Notes: a model not told the origin generated them from the letters alone. DNA of 64,000 bases from Riemerella anatipestifer ATCC 11845 = DSM 15868 (GCF_000252855.1 NC_017045.1:1426001-1490000), one strand, 5' to 3'. Positions 35,379-43,153 are shown, counted from the first letter of the stretch. A program made the numbers and translations.

Positions 35379-35848
35379 TGATAAAGGTTAATGTTTTTTG
35401 GATTATGTTAGTATTGTTCTCTTTGGCTTCTTGCTCGTCGTTTGGAGATGAAGAGGTTGAGATGAATGACCTTAACGGAGTGTGGCATAAAAATAATCCA
35501 CAAAAATTTGAGTTTGAAATAAAAGATGCTCAGAATCCTAAAAATATTATCTTTGTTATACGAAATAATAATGATTATCCTTTTAGTAACCTCTACCTCA
35601 TTAGTAAGATAAGTAAAGGGAGTAAGGTTTTAGGGAAGATAGACACTCTAAACTATGTGTTAGCAATGCCAAATGGAGAATGGGTAGGCAGTGGTTTTGG
35701 TTCTACAAAGGAAATATTATTTCAATATAAGGTTAATTATAAATTTCCTGAAAATGGAGTCTATAACATAGAGCTTAAACAAGCGATGAGAAAAGATACT
35801 TTAAAGGGAATAGAAGATATAGGGGTAACAATCCAATCACTAAAATAG
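35378..35848 (+). CDS. gldH: Gliding motility lipoprotein GldH
   Basis: The 156-residue product has a lipoprotein signal (IMLVLFSLASC, lipobox LASC) and a beta-rich mature domain with NGVWHKNNPQKFEFEIKD, FVIRNNNDYPFSNLYLI and a GIEDIGVTIQ ending, which I recognise as GldH. Gld lipoproteins are needed for gliding and for type IX secretion in Flavobacteria, and gldH persists in non-gliding relatives. It starts on the last base of ricT and ends 12 bp before PBP1A, so the three genes form one operon. Confidence 0.9.
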   Translation: MIKVNVFWIMLVLFSLASCSSFGDEEVEMNDLNGVWHKNNPQKFEFEIKDAQNPKNIIFVIRNNNDYPFSNLYLISKISKGSKVLGKIDTLNYVLAMPNGEWVGSGFGSTKEILFQYKVNYKFPENGVYNIELKQAMRKDTLKGIEDIGVTIQSLK

Positions 35849-35860
35849 AATTTAATTAAG

Positions 35861-38230
35861 ATGACTTCTGATAAAAATCAAAAACAAACCTTTCCTCTTC
35901 CTCCCAAAAAGAAGAAGAAGAATAACGGATATAGAAAATGGATTAAGTTAATATGGCTAGGTTTAGTGGGCTTTGTAGTAGGTGTAGCAGCTTTGTTTTT
36001 TGCAACCTCTCAAGGTCTTTTAGGAGAAATGCCAGATGTACAAGATTTGGAGAATCCTGATATTTATGTAGCTTCGGAGATTATCTCTTCAGATGGGGTA
36101 ACTTTAGGTAAATTTGAAATGGAGAAAACAGATCCTATTACCTATAAGGATATGCCTCCTCATTTAATTTATGCTTTACAAGCTAAAGAAGATGAGAGAT
36201 TTAAGGAGCATTCAGGGATAGATTTAAAGTCTATACTGAGGGCTATTCGTTTTGGAGGTGATAGAGGTGGAGGTTCTACCATTACCCAGCAGTTAGCGAA
36301 ACTTTTATTTACTAAAAAAGCGTCCATTAATAAATTTAGAAGGGTTACCCAAAAACTTAAAGAATGGGTAGTGGCGGTAAGTCTTGAGAAGCGTTATACC
36401 AAAGAGGAAATCATTACGATGTACTTCAATAAGTTTGATTTTACATACAACGCTCATGGTATAGAGATGGCGTCAAAGATTTACTTTAATAAGAAAACAA
36501 AAGATTTAACACTTCCTGAAGCTGCTATGTTTGTAGCGATGTTGGAAGCACCTGTGGCTAATAATCCGCTTCGTAATGAGGAACGAGCTAAGAAGAGGAG
36601 AGATGTGGTACTTAAGCAGATGCTAGAAACAGGCTACATAGACCAAGCAACTTACGAAAAGGCAATAGCAGAGCCATTAGTGGTAAATTATACTCCAATT
36701 AAAAATATTACAGAAGGAAATTCTGCTTATTACAAATATTATCTTAGAAAAGAAATCGCTCAGTATCTAAAAGATTATGAGAAAAAGACAGGTAAGTCGG
36801 TTAACTTGTTTAGAGATGGGCTTAAGATTTATGTAACATTAGATTCTAGAATGCAGAAGTATGCAGAGGAAGCTATTAAGGAGCATTTAACTCAACTACA
36901 AAAATCTTTTGATGCAGAGCAGAGAAGAAATCCTAGTCGACCGTTCTATAAGGTAAGTAAAGACCGCCAAAATAGAATTATGATGAGAGCGGTTAAGCGT
37001 ACGGGGCGTTATCAGCAGCTTTTAGCATCAGGTATGCCTGAAGACTCTATCCTAATGGAGTTCCATAAGCCTACTAAGTTAACCAGATTTACTTGGGATG
37101 GAGAGGAAGAAGTTGAAATGTCTCCTTGGGATTCTATCCGTTATCATAAGCAAATTGCTCAGGCTGGACTAATGTCTATGGATCCATCTACGGGGGATAT
37201 TAAAGCTTGGGTAGGAGGTATAGATTGGCAACATTTTCAGTATGACCATGTAAGACAAGGTAAAAGACAGGTGGGGTCAACATTCAAACCATTTGTTTAT
37301 GCTGCTGCTATTATGAATTTGGGAATGACGCCTTGTACTCCTATTTCCAATGCAACATATACAAAAGGAAGTTGGAGAGTGTTAGGTTCAGGAGGCTCGC
37401 TTACTCTTAGAGATGCATTAGCTCATTCTAAAAACCCTGTGGCTGCAAGGCTTATAGAATCTGTAGGAGTAGATAATGTGATTCAGTTAGCTAGAGATTT
37501 AGGAGTTGAAAGTGATATTCCTAGAAACAATACAATTGCATTAGGTTCTTCCGAAATTACAATATACGAAATGCTTGGAGCATATAGTACTTTTGCTAAC
37601 TTTGGTAACTATGTGAAACCTGAGATGATATGGCGTATAGAAGATGCTAATGGTAGAGTAATAACGGAAGTAAAATCTGAGCTAAAGGAGATAATGAATG
37701 AGAAGTATGCTTATTCTATGATTGATTTGATGAAAGGTGTGTCTGCTTACGGTACGGCATCTGGAGAGTTAAGAAGAAAAGGTATTAGTGCAGGTGTTGA
37801 AATAGCAGCCAAAACAGGTACAACTAACGATAACTCAGATGGTTGGTTTATAGGTGTGGTGCCAAAACTAGCCACAGGTGTTTGGGTTGGTTGGGAAGAT
37901 AGAGATACCCACTTCTGGAGTACAGGTGAAGGGCAAGGTGCTAAAATGGCACTACCTATATGGGCGATATTTATGAAGAAAGTTTGGGAGAATAAAGAGC
38001 TTAACATTTCTCCAGAAGAAAAATTCGTAAAACCTTCGGATTGGACTAATGGTTGTGATGACCTCAGAGGTATGGGTGGCTATGGTGATGAAGGAGGTTT
38101 ACAAACTTTAGATGAGTTAAGAAATCCGAAGCCAGTAGAACAAATGCCTAGATCAGGCTCTTCTACTAAAAAAGAAGAGAATATAAATGAAAAACTGAAT
38201 ACTTCAGAAGAAATAGATTTTAATCAATAA
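35861..38230 (+). CDS. Penicillin-binding protein 1A (bifunctional)
   Basis: The 789-residue protein has a Lys-rich cytosolic tail, one membrane anchor (about 27-50) and a GT51 glycosyltransferase domain with EDERFKEHSGID, RGGGSTITQQLAKLLF and KEWVVAVSLEKRYTKEEI. The transpeptidase domain has the active Ser in VGSTFKPFVY (SxxK, near 475), SKNPVA (SxN) and KTGTTND (KTG). It polymerises glycan strands from lipid II and cross-links them in the periplasm. The C-terminal tail (about 740-789) is polar and acidic. It is the last gene of the ricT-gldH operon and is followed by a terminator. Confidence 0.95.
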   Translation: MTSDKNQKQTFPLPPKKKKKNNGYRKWIKLIWLGLVGFVVGVAALFFATSQGLLGEMPDVQDLENPDIYVASEIISSDGVTLGKFEMEKTDPITYKDMPPHLIYALQAKEDERFKEHSGIDLKSILRAIRFGGDRGGGSTITQQLAKLLFTKKASINKFRRVTQKLKEWVVAVSLEKRYTKEEIITMYFNKFDFTYNAHGIEMASKIYFNKKTKDLTLPEAAMFVAMLEAPVANNPLRNEERAKKRRDVVLKQMLETGYIDQATYEKAIAEPLVVNYTPIKNITEGNSAYYKYYLRKEIAQYLKDYEKKTGKSVNLFRDGLKIYVTLDSRMQKYAEEAIKEHLTQLQKSFDAEQRRNPSRPFYKVSKDRQNRIMMRAVKRTGRYQQLLASGMPEDSILMEFHKPTKLTRFTWDGEEEVEMSPWDSIRYHKQIAQAGLMSMDPSTGDIKAWVGGIDWQHFQYDHVRQGKRQVGSTFKPFVYAAAIMNLGMTPCTPISNATYTKGSWRVLGSGGSLTLRDALAHSKNPVAARLIESVGVDNVIQLARDLGVESDIPRNNTIALGSSEITIYEMLGAYSTFANFGNYVKPEMIWRIEDANGRVITEVKSELKEIMNEKYAYSMIDLMKGVSAYGTASGELRRKGISAGVEIAAKTGTTNDNSDGWFIGVVPKLATGVWVGWEDRDTHFWSTGEGQGAKMALPIWAIFMKKVWENKELNISPEEKFVKPSDWTNGCDDLRGMGGYGDEGGLQTLDELRNPKPVEQMPRSGSSTKKEENINEKLNTSEEIDFNQ

Positions 38231-38245
38231 ATAGATTTTTATACT

Positions 38246-38281
38246 AAAAAAATCGCTCTTAGAACTTCTAGGAGCGATTTT
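38246..38281 (+). terminator. Terminator of the ricT-gldH-PBP1A operon
   Basis: AAAATCGCTC and GAGCGATTTT, with inner TAGAA/TTCTA pairing, form a long stem followed by TGTTT. Confidence 0.85.
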
Positions 38282-38478
38282 GTTTAATAATAATCTAAAA
38301 TTTATAATTATAGATTTGCTTATATCCAAAGTAAGTGATTAGGTTTTGCCGTACCCTTTTTATTCTATAAGTTATATTCTCTAAAAGAATCTATTAGCTT
38401 AGCGTTAATTTGTAGAATGGTCTGAATTTAGGCTTTTGGATTATTTTAGTTTTATAAAAGAATAATTTAGTCTAATAA

Positions 38479-38524
38479 TTACACTTTTGTGTAGCAGTAT
38501 ATCTTATATATCATTATAAATTTG
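38479..38524 (+). promoter_or_regulatory. Operator and promoter of the E1-like gene
   Basis: TTACACTTTTGTGTAG (38479-38494) repeats the palindrome at 16397-16412. Exactly 22 bp later stands TAAATTTG (38517-38524), a full -7 match, and the start codon follows 9 bp after that, so the mRNA leader would be only a few bases. Confidence 0.75.
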
Positions 38525-38533
38525 TAGAAAAAA

Positions 38534-39286
38534 ATGCAAAGATATACTAGAAATAGGATTTATATAGCTCCTGAGGAGCAGGAAAAAATTAGACTAGCTC
38601 CTATATTAATAGGAGGGTGTGGATTGGGAAGTAATATTGCAGAGTGTATACTTAGGTTAGGTTTTGAAAATATTACAATTGTAGATGGCGATAGTGTAGA
38701 GCTCTCTAATCTTAATAGGCAAAACTATATCAATGATGATATTGATAAATTGAAAGCTAATCAACTTTATGAAAGGCTTGTGAATATCAATCCGAAAGCG
38801 AATATTAAAGTAATTACTGAGTTTATTAAGGAAGATAATTTAGAATCTATTTTGGAGGGGCATTTTATAGCCGTTAATGCTTTAGATTTTACTAGTGACA
38901 TTCCAATTCTTTTCGATAAAAAGTGCCAAGAAAAAGGAATTTTTGTGATTCATCCATATAATTTGGGTTGGGGTGGGTTAATAACAGTTATCAAGCCAAG
39001 TGGCTTAACATTAGATTTATTGACTAAAAATAAAGAGGACTTTAACGAGTTGGAAGTAGTGGAATATGTAGCGACTTATTCTCGATTTTGGAACAATCCT
39101 AAAAAATGGTTAGAAGATATTATTGAAAAGTATAAGAATGAAGAGGAAGCTCAGACACCCCCACAACTTGCTGTAGCTTCTTGGATTGTATCGGGTATGT
39201 GTGCAAATGTAATGTATGACATTGTTACAGAAAAACCTTATAAGGTTTTTCCAGAATTTTATTTCCTTTCTACAAAAAACTATTAA
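38534..39286 (+). CDS. ThiF/MoeB-family E1-like adenylyltransferase
   Basis: The 250-residue protein has the Rossmann ATP site ILIGGCGLGSNIAECI, IVDGDSVELSNLNRQNY (the E1 hallmark with acidic and Arg/Asn ATP contacts) and DKLKANQLYERL. This is the adenylating fold of ThiF, MoeB and the peptide-modifying enzymes MccB and PaaA. The two CxxC pairs that bind zinc in MoeB/ThiF are absent, and I see no clear catalytic Cys, so it may adenylate without forming a thioester. Its stop overlaps that of the convergent regulator (TTAA). The shared operator with the peptide operon suggests it acts on that peptide, which is inference. Confidence 0.88.
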   Translation: MQRYTRNRIYIAPEEQEKIRLAPILIGGCGLGSNIAECILRLGFENITIVDGDSVELSNLNRQNYINDDIDKLKANQLYERLVNINPKANIKVITEFIKEDNLESILEGHFIAVNALDFTSDIPILFDKKCQEKGIFVIHPYNLGWGGLITVIKPSGLTLDLLTKNKEDFNELEVVEYVATYSRFWNNPKKWLEDIIEKYKNEEEAQTPPQLAVASWIVSGMCANVMYDIVTEKPYKVFPEFYFLSTKNY

Positions 39287-40041
39287 ATCAGTTTATTAAT
39301 TTTAGCATAAGACAACGCTTCCGAAATACTCTGAACATTGAATTTATCAAATATTTTTCTTCTATGAAATTTCACAGTATCGGAACTTACGAATATTTTT
39401 TCGGCTATTTCATTGATGGTAAAACCTCTGGCAGAAAGCTCTAAAATATTAAACTCTCTTTCGGAGAGTTTTACTTTTTGTTCCTTTTCCCAAACATTTG
39501 TGTCAAGATTAAACTTCCAAAAATCCTCGCTTCCCTGTTTACTTATAATGATGTTGCCTTCAGTTTGATTAGACGAAAGAGCTACCAAGCACATTGCTTT
39601 CCATATTTTACCTTTTTCGTTGAGGAAAATAGGAGTTAGCTTATGGTTAACGAGTACAGGTTTATTTCTTTCATTGATGAGATGGAAGTCATAGGAAATA
39701 GTGTATAGTTTTCTTTCCTCGATGGGAATTCTTTCATAGAATGAAAATCCCACTTCATTGATTTTCATTAAAAGTTCTAAGTCCTCTTTTTTTACATTTC
39801 TAAAATAGAAAGCATATCCTAATTCCTTTACTTCTTGTGAAGAAAGCCCACATAGAAATAGCGGATTATTAGAAACATATTCAAAGGATTGATTTTGATA
39901 GTCAATAACATAAATACTCTTGTAAGACAGCCTTGCAAAGGCATCTACTACGGATATATAATCTTTCAGTTGTTCTAAATCATTATCAGATAAATGATGA
40001 AATGTATTTCTATCATCAAAAAAACCATTGATATCTTCCAT
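39283..40041 (-). CDS. PAS-LuxR transcriptional regulator (copy 2)
   Basis: The 252-residue product aligns end to end without gaps with the regulator at 16471-17229: PAS-like region (SFEYVSNNPLFLCGLSSQEV) and C-terminal LuxR helix-turn-helix (LSEREFNILELSARGFTINE, SSDTVKFHRRKIFDKF). The recognition helix differs only by small changes, so both should bind the same site. It lies between the E1-like gene (convergent) and the peptide operon (divergent). Its promoter has TATATTTG (complement of 40076-40083), and its leader has a half-site at 40043-40057 in the same place as copy 1. Confidence 0.92.
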   Translation of the reverse strand: MEDINGFFDDRNTFHHLSDNDLEQLKDYISVVDAFARLSYKSIYVIDYQNQSFEYVSNNPLFLCGLSSQEVKELGYAFYFRNVKKEDLELLMKINEVGFSFYERIPIEERKLYTISYDFHLINERNKPVLVNHKLTPIFLNEKGKIWKAMCLVALSSNQTEGNIIISKQGSEDFWKFNLDTNVWEKEQKVKLSEREFNILELSARGFTINEIAEKIFVSSDTVKFHRRKIFDKFNVQSISEALSYAKINKLI

Positions 40042-40042
40042 A

Positions 40043-40057
40043 CTACACTTTTGTTTA
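40043..40057. promoter_or_regulatory. Operator half-site in the leader of regulator copy 2
   Basis: CTACACTTTTGTTTA lies immediately before the start codon of copy 2; on the coding strand the string AAAAGTGTAG matches that in the leader of copy 1. Confidence 0.65.
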
Positions 40058-40083
40058 AAATTACATAGATAAGAACAAATATA

Positions 40084-40132
40084 AACAAAAGTGTCGTGTT
40101 AATAAAAAATCAATAACTACACTTTTGTTTAG
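40084..40132. promoter_or_regulatory. Two operator-like sites in the divergent regulator/peptide promoter
   Basis: AAACAAAAGTGTCG (40084-40097, reversed orientation) abuts the leftward -7 box of the regulator, and CTACACTTTTGTTTAG (40117-40132) ends exactly 22 bp before the rightward box TACATTTG at 40155-40162. Both are degenerate forms of the palindrome. Confidence 0.7.
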
Positions 40133-40154
40133 TGATATTGTAAAAAAATCAAAA

Positions 40155-40162
40155 TACATTTG
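40155..40162 (+). promoter_or_regulatory. -7 box of the peptide-ABC-GLPGLI operon
   Basis: TACATTTG is a full TAnnTTTG match, 22 bp downstream of the operator core at 40117-40132. Confidence 0.7.
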
Positions 40163-40222
40163 TAGTGTAAAAATAAGTTTTGTGTCAATGAAAGGAGAAA
40201 TATCTAAGCAAAATGTTTCTAA

Positions 40223-40360
40223 ATGCATGATTTGACCGTGACTGGAACTTGTCTTACAAATTGTACTAGGGACAACAAATGTTCTGATAAGTCAACTTCT
40301 GTAGGTGTAGGAGTTTGTGTAGGAGAGTGTGCTATTGATTGTATTGTAGTTCAATTTTAG
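40223..40360 (+). CDS. Small six-cysteine peptide, candidate modified-peptide precursor
   Basis: The frame gives 45 residues: MHDLTVTGTCLTNCTRDNKC, then SDKSTSVGVGVCVGECAIDC and a hydrophobic end IVVQF. The cysteines fall as CxxxC, a single C, then CxxxCxxxC. A TAA directly precedes the ATG at 40223. Upstream, an ATG at 40188, at a better distance from the promoter, opens MKGEISKQNVSK and ends at a TGA; one extra A near 40221-40223 would join it to the 45-residue frame and give a 57-residue precursor with a leader. The gene is first in an operon with an ABC transporter. Its role as a secreted peptide is inference. Confidence 0.6.
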   Translation: MHDLTVTGTCLTNCTRDNKCSDKSTSVGVGVCVGECAIDCIVVQF

Positions 40361-40435
40361 AACAACTTTATAATAGAAGAGATTTAAATTATACTTCAAA
40401 AACTAGATTTAATAAATTTAAAAACAGATTGTCTC

Positions 40436-41017
40436 ATGCTTATTCATGTTAAAAGTTTCTCATACAACAAGGAGATTGTTTTACAAGATATTGTTCTTAA
40501 TGTCAAAGAAAAAGAAAAGTTATCTATCAGTGGAAGAAATGGTTGTGGGAAATCTACATTGCTCAATATCATTTGTGGTAAGCTAAAAGGAGATATTGAA
40601 ATTAAGAACCCCCTTTCAATGGGGTATTATGGAGGGCATATTTCTCTAAACAAAGATTTGTCATTAGCTAATCATAAAGATTTATTTAAAGAAGAATTGT
40701 TGTTAGATGTTTTTCAGAATCTAGTATTTGGTTTGGAGTTTAAATCTTTTTACAACACTAAGATAAAAAATCTATCTCAAGGAAATGTCGTAAAGGCACA
40801 TATGGCATTTATTCTTTCTCTAAATAGGGAAATATTTATTTTGGATGAGCCTACTGAAAACTTAGATAATGTTTCTGTAGATTATTTATCAAACTTCATT
40901 AGACAATCTGACAAAAGATATATTATTGTTTCTCACGACCGTCACTTTGTATCCAAAACTTGTGAAAATCATTATATGATTAATGAAAAAACACTGCAAA
41001 AATATGAAATCGATTAA
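40436..41017 (+). CDS. Minimal ABC transporter ATPase
   Basis: The 193-residue protein has Walker A GRNGCGKST (near residue 35), a short signature LSQGN, Walker B IFILDEPTENLD and H-loop VSHDRHF, so all catalytic motifs are present. It is short because the helical subdomain is trimmed, as in ATPases that serve small peptide or immunity transporters. It starts 75 bp after the peptide gene; the next gene, encoding its membrane partner, overlaps its end by 14 bp or more. The pair should work at the inner membrane; the substrate may be the peptide encoded upstream. Confidence 0.9.
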   Translation: MLIHVKSFSYNKEIVLQDIVLNVKEKEKLSISGRNGCGKSTLLNIICGKLKGDIEIKNPLSMGYYGGHISLNKDLSLANHKDLFKEELLLDVFQNLVFGLEFKSFYNTKIKNLSQGNVVKAHMAFILSLNREIFILDEPTENLDNVSVDYLSNFIRQSDKRYIIVSHDRHFVSKTCENHYMINEKTLQKYEID

Positions 41018-41663
41018 ACTATTCTTCGCATCCAGATATAATGTTGTTTCCATTACTATAGTGTCTATAGTGCAGTATTTACTCTATTATTTTTTCTTGG
41101 ATATTAGCAGTAGCAGTCATAAAAACAACATTTTTTTTCAGTCTAATATAGTTTCTATACTCAGTTTTTCATTCTATATGTTCGTTTTTTATAAATTATT
41201 TAGTGATGGTTATTATCGACTTATTGCTATTAATTTTTCGAAAAATAAGAGTATTGGTATTGTTTATACAGATATTTTAAGGATATTACTTATTGGTGTT
41301 TTTAGTTGGGTACTTGTTTATTGCATATCCATTCTTATTTATTACGGAAAAGCAAACTTTGATTTTGAATATATAAAAAAGTATTTTATTTACTTCGTGC
41401 TATTTCAGTTTTTTCTCTCTCTCTTTGCTTATTATTTGATGTCTATAAAACCAAGTGTTTGGACTGTTTTTATTAGTATAGGGTATCTGTTTTTTGAAGA
41501 TACTATTGTGATGATGAATAAAGATACAATCGGGAATTATCTACCGAAAGAAAGTTTTGTAAGATTGTTTACAGAAAACTCTATACTAACTATTTCTGTT
41601 AGTTTGGCATATATATCTATATTGTTATTATTAATTTATAAAAAAAACTATAAAACGATTTAA
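41004..41663 (+). CDS. ABC transporter membrane subunit (six-helix)
   Basis: About 219 residues contain six hydrophobic segments, among them VVSITIVSIVQYLLYYFFL, SILSFSFYMFVFYKLF, ILLIGVFSWVLVYCISILIYY and ISVSLAYISILLLLIY, like small ABC-2-type subunits. I recognise no family. I chose the ATG at 41004 (MKSIKLFFASRYN) over 40983. It overlaps the ATPase gene, ends 2 bp before the GLPGLI gene and so must be made with both. The high content of Phe, Ile and Tyr and the AT-rich codons are more extreme than in the housekeeping genes around it. Confidence 0.8.
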   Translation: MKSIKLFFASRYNVVSITIVSIVQYLLYYFFLDISSSSHKNNIFFQSNIVSILSFSFYMFVFYKLFSDGYYRLIAINFSKNKSIGIVYTDILRILLIGVFSWVLVYCISILIYYGKANFDFEYIKKYFIYFVLFQFFLSLFAYYLMSIKPSVWTVFISIGYLFFEDTIVMMNKDTIGNYLPKESFVRLFTENSILTISVSLAYISILLLLIYKKNYKTI

Positions 41664-41665
41664 TT

Positions 41666-42445
41666 ATGAAGAATTTAGTTATATTAGTTTTAATATTGGC
41701 ATTTGAGAATATGTTTTCTCAATACAGATTTGTTTATCGTATAGATTTCAAGATTGACTCCTTGAATAAGGATTTCGTTCAATCAGAAAATTTTAATTTG
41801 GACATTACCAGTAATGGGTCTGTTTTTTACCCAGAAGTTTTTTCAGAGTGGGCTTCTATTTATCAAAATAATAGGTCTGTAAGCAAAAGTAAGCTCCCAG
41901 AAACTAAATTAGATTATATGATACAGAAGAATTATAAAGATGGAGAAACTTATTTCAGAGAAATGATTGGTGCAAATTTGTATGAAATGCGTGAACCACG
42001 AAAAATTATATGGAAATACTCTAATGAAACACAGCAATATAATAATTATAAAGTAAAAAAAGCAACTACCACTTTTGCTGGGAGACAATGGGAAGCGTGG
42101 TTTTCAGATGAATTCCTTGTCAATGATGGACCGTATAAATTTAAGGGATTGCCAGGTTTGATTTTGAAGATAAAAGATACGCACTCAGACTACGAAATCT
42201 ATCTTGTAGAAGTAAAGAAAATAGACCATCCGTTTACCTTTGATTTTTTTAATCATATAAGAATTAAGACATTGAGTATAGACTACGACACCTATCTCAA
42301 AAAGAATCAAAGTTTTAAAGAAAATCCAGCATTAATGTTTATAGAAATGGGTATCCAGTTGCCGCCTGAAGAAATGAAAAAGTTTTCAGAAACCCGTAAA
42401 AGTATAAATGCCAAACAAAATAATAAAATAGAATTAACCTATTAA
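41666..42445 (+). CDS. GLPGLI-family secreted protein (copy 2)
   Basis: The 259-residue product has a short signal (MKNLVILVLILAFENMFS), a YRFVYRIDFKIDSLN opening, GRQWEAWFSDEF and the motif DGPYKFKGLPGLILKIKD, and ends with a basic tail, NAKQNNKIELTY. Copy 1 lies at 31756-32553 and shares layout and tail. It is the last gene of the peptide-ABC operon, two bases after the membrane subunit. A place in the periplasm or at the outer membrane is likely. In this setting it could help mature, move or neutralise the peptide, but no function is known. Confidence 0.88.
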   Translation: MKNLVILVLILAFENMFSQYRFVYRIDFKIDSLNKDFVQSENFNLDITSNGSVFYPEVFSEWASIYQNNRSVSKSKLPETKLDYMIQKNYKDGETYFREMIGANLYEMREPRKIIWKYSNETQQYNNYKVKKATTTFAGRQWEAWFSDEFLVNDGPYKFKGLPGLILKIKDTHSDYEIYLVEVKKIDHPFTFDFFNHIRIKTLSIDYDTYLKKNQSFKENPALMFIEMGIQLPPEEMKKFSETRKSINAKQNNKIELTY

Positions 42446-42560
42446 TTTCCCATACTGTTCTGAAAAGTGCTTGAAATTCAATCTTTGTTATTTTTGAAAT
42501 TGGGAGGAAACTAAAAAACAAATACAACCTTTTTTGTATAAAAGATATGAGAAAAAACAA

Positions 42561-42601
42561 AAAAACTCGTTTCTAAATGTTCTCAGAAACGAGGTTTTTA
42601 T
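42561..42601. terminator. Bidirectional hairpin terminator
   Basis: AAAAACTCGTTTCT and AGAAACGAGGTTTTT form a stem of nine perfect base pairs with T-rich flanks on both sides, between convergent genes. Confidence 0.85.
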
Positions 42602-42616
42602 TTTTAGAGAAATGTC

Positions 42617-43153
42617 TTAGAGGGCATCTGTACAAAAAATCATATATTTTACGGGAATAGCAGATTTAAAATAACCTCTTATATTTCTTAAATCGCTTGC
42701 TGCTCCTTCCTTGGTGAAATAGCTACCCGCCAATACTTTGTAATTCGGTCTAAGAGAAGCATCTAGCTGTACTTTTATGTACGGAAATCTCCTTCTGAAA
42801 TACTGAGCAACCTCGTCCGCTTCGGCTTTACTTTTTACAACTACAAGTTGTATTTTATATCCCAATATTCTAGGATTTTTTCTGCAAATTTCAGCATTAG
42901 ACAAATTTTTGTTAGTATTTGTTGTGTTAGAGGATGCTATATAATCAGATTTTTCTGCTTTCTTCACCGTGCTTTCTTTTGTTGTACACCCTTTTTCTAA
43001 ATTATCTAGCAGAGAACTAATGTTTTTATCAGTAGTGATACTAAGTTCTGTACCTTCTAATGTATCTTTTTTTATAACCGTATTTTGTGCATTACAAAAA
43101 GAAAAGGCAAGAAAGAATAAAGCATAAAAGCTTGAGTTTATTAATTTTTTCAT
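42617..43153 (-). CDS. SPOR-like secreted protein
   Basis: The 178-residue product has a signal peptide (LINSSFYALFFLAFSFCNAQ), a polar low-complexity middle (about 25-95) and a C-terminal part (about 98-178). The latter reads LGYKIQLVVVKSKAEADEVA, FRRRFPYIKVQLDASLRPNY and KVLAGSYFTKEGAASDLRNI, the beta-alpha-beta pattern of SPOR domains, which bind denuded peptidoglycan. The SPOR call is by pattern only. It is monocistronic, with TATTTTTG (complement of 43177-43184) upstream and a terminator downstream. Confidence 0.8.
   Translation of the reverse strand: MKKLINSSFYALFFLAFSFCNAQNTVIKKDTLEGTELSITTDKNISSLLDNLEKGCTTKESTVKKAEKSDYIASSNTTNTNKNLSNAEICRKNPRILGYKIQLVVVKSKAEADEVAQYFRRRFPYIKVQLDASLRPNYKVLAGSYFTKEGAASDLRNIRGYFKSAIPVKYMIFCTDAL

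Larger units (their letters stand above)
38231..38533. other. Intergenic stretch with terminator, operator and promoter
   Basis: This 303-bp gap holds the PBP1A terminator (38246-38281), an AT-rich middle with no visible gene, the operator at 38479-38494 and the -7 box TAAATTTG at 38517-38524 for the E1-like gene. Confidence 0.8.

Noticed and set aside
40188-40235. Independent 15-residue peptide gene MKGEISKQNVSKCMI
   Set aside because: Too short to support alone; it is treated as a possible leader of the following six-Cys frame.
38534-42445. Lanthipeptide or thiazole/oxazole cluster
   Set aside because: No LanB/LanC, LanM, YcaO or SagB-like dehydrogenase is present; only the E1-like protein fits part of such a system.
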